From Bacilli bacterium (GTDB taxonomy: Bacteria > Bacillota_I > Bacilli_A > RF39 > UBA660), in contig JAQVVC010000008.1 of assembly GCA_028699175.1 (NCBI GenBank), forward strand, positions 1 to 21,895: a stretch of DNA of 21,895 nt, written 5' to 3'. The translations under genes were made by a program, and so were the position numbers. This document shows, piece after piece, positions 21,892 through 21,895 of the stretch (the first letter of the stretch is position 1; each line of letters opens with the position of its first letter). The notes below the pieces were generated by a model, which was given only the letters and a program-made list of their open reading frames with translations, ran no database searches and was not told the origin of the DNA.

Positions 21892-21895
21892 ATTA

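Noticed and set aside
1..21895. tRNA or rRNA genes, insertion sequences, prophage or defence genes
   Set aside because: None was recognised on either strand; coding density is high and every large frame has a housekeeping, spore or surface assignment.

Overview
This window is a very A+T-rich piece of chromosome from a low-GC Gram-positive bacterium (Bacillota). UGA is a true stop: infB, nusA and rbfA end in TGA, and tryptophan is written TGG, so this is not a Mollicutes code-4 genome despite the composition. Spore genes (cotE and a gerA-type germinant receptor operon) show a spore former. I read it as an uncultured, gut-type Bacilli-like lineage with compact genes; that placement is inference.

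Layout. 95-3120 (+): an LTA-synthase-family membrane sulfatase and an HD-domain dNTPase, translationally coupled. 3127-3911 (+): rpsD behind its own promoter and a structured leader. 3924-6960 (-): ileS with an isoleucine T-box riboswitch. 7019-12054 (-): the rimP-nusA-rnpM(ylxR)-infB-rbfA-truB operon, with the genes usually called ylxQ and ylxP missing and rimP reduced to its N-terminal domain. 12063-12491 (-): a nucleoside deoxyribosyltransferase-like protein. 12570-13691 (+): tmcAL. 13688-14308 (-): rpsP-khpA. 14312-14857 (-): cotE. 14948-15319 (+): a HIT-family protein. 15386-16849 (-): infC-rpmI-rplT with a leader attenuator, a likely AUA start for infC, and an L20 that carries an extra C-terminal Rho_N-like domain. 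17150-20537 (+): gerAA-gerAC-gerAB. 20521-21891 (-): a membrane-anchored surface protein with DUF285/BspA-type repeats.

Most genes serve translation: initiation factors, ribosomal proteins, rRNA and tRNA modification, ribosome assembly and a tRNA synthetase. Four of these units carry a recognisable or likely RNA-level switch in the leader: the rpsD leader, the ileS T-box, a hairpin ahead of rimP-nusA, and the infC attenuator. The spore genes sit among them as single units.

No defence system, CRISPR array, insertion sequence, prophage, tRNA or rRNA gene was seen. The least ordinary points are the L20-Rho_N fusion, the one-domain RimP, the AUA start of infC, and a cotE terminator whose 3' arm doubles as the -35 box of the rpsP promoter.
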